Shown: positions 32,776 to 33,874 of the stretch, one piece after another
How the letters are laid out: each line of letters starts with the position of its first letter
How positions within the stretch are numbered: position 1 is the stretch's first letter
Assembly: GCA_913056335.1 (NCBI GenBank)
Contig: CAJXLX010000026.1
Span: 1-33,874, forward strand
Direction of reading: 5' to 3'
Origin: an uncultured Rhodothermaceae bacterium
GTDB lineage: Bacteria; Bacteroidota; Rhodothermia; Rhodothermales; Salinibacteraceae
Length of the DNA: 33,874 bases
The notes under the pieces: model-generated
Database searches by the model: none
Told to the model about the DNA's origin: nothing
The model's input: only the letters and a program-made list of their open reading frames with translations
Translations under genes and position numbers: made by a program

Positions 32776-33874
32776 ATGCCTACCCAAACCGACCTGCACA
32801 CCATTGAGCTGCCCGTACACGGCATGACCTGCGCCTCGTGCGTGCAGCGTGTGGAAGATGCCCTTGTGGAACTCGACGGCGTACATGCTGCTGAGGTCAA
32901 CCTGGCCACGAATCGTGCATCCGTTCAGGTGGATGCGGAGGTCCATGCCTCAGAGCTGGTCAAGGTCGTAGAATCCGCCGGGTACGAGGTGCCCACCACC
33001 ACCTCCACGCTCACCGTGCAGGGCATGACGTGCGCCACCTGCGTAAGCCGCGTGGCCGACGCGCTCGAAAACGTGGAGGGCGTCATCGAGGCCGAGGTCA
33101 ACCTGGCCACCAACCGCGCTACCGTTACGCATCCCCCCGGAAGCGTAAACGCTGCGGCTCTACGCACGGCGGTCGAAGATGCCGGATACGAGGTCGTGGA
33201 GTCTGCTGACGGCCAAAGCCGGGCCGAGGCCGAACGCACCATGCGCGAGCAAGAACGCACCTCGCTCAAACGCCAGTTGATTATTGCGGCATCGGCGACC
33301 CTCCCGCTGTTTCTGCTCGACATGGGCACCATGTGGATTCCGCCGTTTGAGGCATGGGTCATGGATCTGGTGTCGGAGCAGGCGCTGCACATTGTGTTCT
33401 TTGCGCTGGCCTCGGTCGTGCAGTTTGGGCCGGGCCTCCGGTTCTACAAGAAGGGCTGGCCCGCACTCAAAGCGGGCGCGCCCGACATGAACACGCTCGT
33501 GATGCTGGGTGCCTCCGCAGCGTACGGCTACTCGGTTGTGGCTACGTTTCTGCCCAATGTGCTGCCCGAGGGCACCGTACACATCTATTTTGAGGCGGCA
33601 GCGGTCATCATCACGCTGATTCTGGTGGGCAAATACTTGGAAGCCATTGCCAAAGGCCGCACGAGCGCGGCCATGCAGCAGCTGCTGGAGCTGCAAGCCC
33701 GTACCGCTCGTGTGGTGCGCAACGGCGCCGAGGAAGAGATTCCGGTCGAAGACGTCATGCCCGGCGACACCGTCATTGTACGCCCGGGCGAGAAAATCCC
33801 TGTCGATGGCACCATCTTGCGCGGCGCCTCCTACATCGACGAATCCATGATTACTGGCGAGCCCGTACCCGCCG
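32776..33874 (+). CDS. copA: Copper-transporting P-type ATPase CopA (3' end outside window)
   Basis: The N-terminal 366 residues of a P1B-type ATPase that is usually about 750-850 long. It starts with two HMA domains (GMTCASC at 16-22, GMTCATC at 83-89), then helices MA-MB and the first transport helices ([79 protein letters not shown]). The actuator domain has [27 protein letters not shown] and the TGEP loop (MITGEPVPA), where the window ends. The CPC transport motif and phosphorylation DKTGT are not in view. It exports Cu(I) across the inner membrane and is third in the csoR-copZ-copA operon. Confidence 0.95.
   Translation, partial: MPTQTDLHTIELPVHGMTCASCVQRVEDALVELDGVHAAEVNLATNRASVQVDAEVHASELVKVVESAGYEVPTTTSTLTVQGMTCATCVSRVADALENVEGVIEAEVNLATNRATVTHPPGSVNAAALRTAVEDAGYEVVESADGQSRAEAERTMREQERTSLKRQLIIAASATLPLFLLDMGTMWIPPFEAWVMDLVSEQALHIVFFALASVVQFGPGLRFYKKGWPALKAGAPDMNTLVMLGASAAYGYSVVATFLPNVLPEGTVHIYFEAAAVIITLILVGKYLEAIAKGRTSAAMQQLLELQARTARVVRNGAEEEIPVEDVMPGDTVIVRPGEKIPVDGTILRGASYIDESMITGEPVPA

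Noticed and set aside
1-33874. CRISPR arrays, prophage, transposases and toxin-antitoxin pairs
   Set aside because: Looked for on both strands; no regularly spaced repeats, integrase or transposase motifs, or paired small genes were found.

Overview
The window is about 34 kb of moderately GC-rich, densely coded bacterial chromosome. Proteins are rich in Asp and Glu, most genes lack a clear Shine-Dalgarno sequence, and the content points to the Bacteroidota/Rhodothermota side of the tree. Markers for this are two DUF3857 transglutaminase-like exported proteins, a sigma-54 activator coupled to an LptE lipoprotein, Rho with a long disordered insert, and paired exported M16 peptidases. A halophile related to Salinibacter/Rhodothermales is my best guess. 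This is inference from gene content, not a database match. No phage, transposase, CRISPR array or rRNA operon was found.

Layout. 1-3.0 kb: the 5' three quarters of an HrpB-type helicase gene (minus, cut by the left edge) and a small outer-membrane beta-barrel gene (minus). 3.0-7.1 kb: two tandem exported DUF3857/transglutaminase-like genes (plus); the first has lost its catalytic Cys and His, the second keeps them. 7.2-9.0 kb (minus): tRNA-Val(CAC) with a terminator, an anti-sigma-like membrane protein and a single-PAS-domain protein, with sizeable non-coding gaps. 9.6-11.6 kb (plus): sigma-54 activator overlapping lptE. 11.8-13.4 kb (minus): rho. 13.4-14.7 kb: a 1.3 kb gene-free gap between the divergent rho and recJ genes, holding degenerate hairpin-rich repeats; a relative of one lies near 8.4 kb.

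14.7-20.5 kb: recJ (plus); a YjbQ-like fusion protein and xseA (both minus); then a translationally coupled LMW-phosphatase/fructosamine-kinase-like pair (plus) that looks like a protein-deglycation module. 20.8-24.2 kb (minus): helical lipoprotein, MASE1-type histidine kinase and DUF493 protein. 24.7-28.6 kb (plus): two M16 peptidase-family proteins, one with the zinc motif and one without it but with a LolA-like C-terminal extension. 28.8-31.6 kb: HMG-CoA lyase (plus), then a metallo-beta-lactamase-fold hydrolase and a sirtuin (minus). 31.7-33.9 kb (plus): a small PspB-like membrane protein, then a copper-homeostasis cluster of CsoR operator, csoR, copZ and copA, with copA cut by the right edge.

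Themes. The window is mostly housekeeping: nucleic-acid repair and termination (hrpB, recJ, xseA, rho), envelope biogenesis and exported proteolysis (lptE, OMP, DUF3857 and M16 pairs), and stress or metal response (csoR-copZ-copA, PspB-like, deglycation pair). The features most worth a second look are the structured repeat family around the rho-recJ gap, the Ser/Arg-rich insert in Rho, the YjbQ fusion, the deglycation pair and the two intact/degenerate paralogue pairs.
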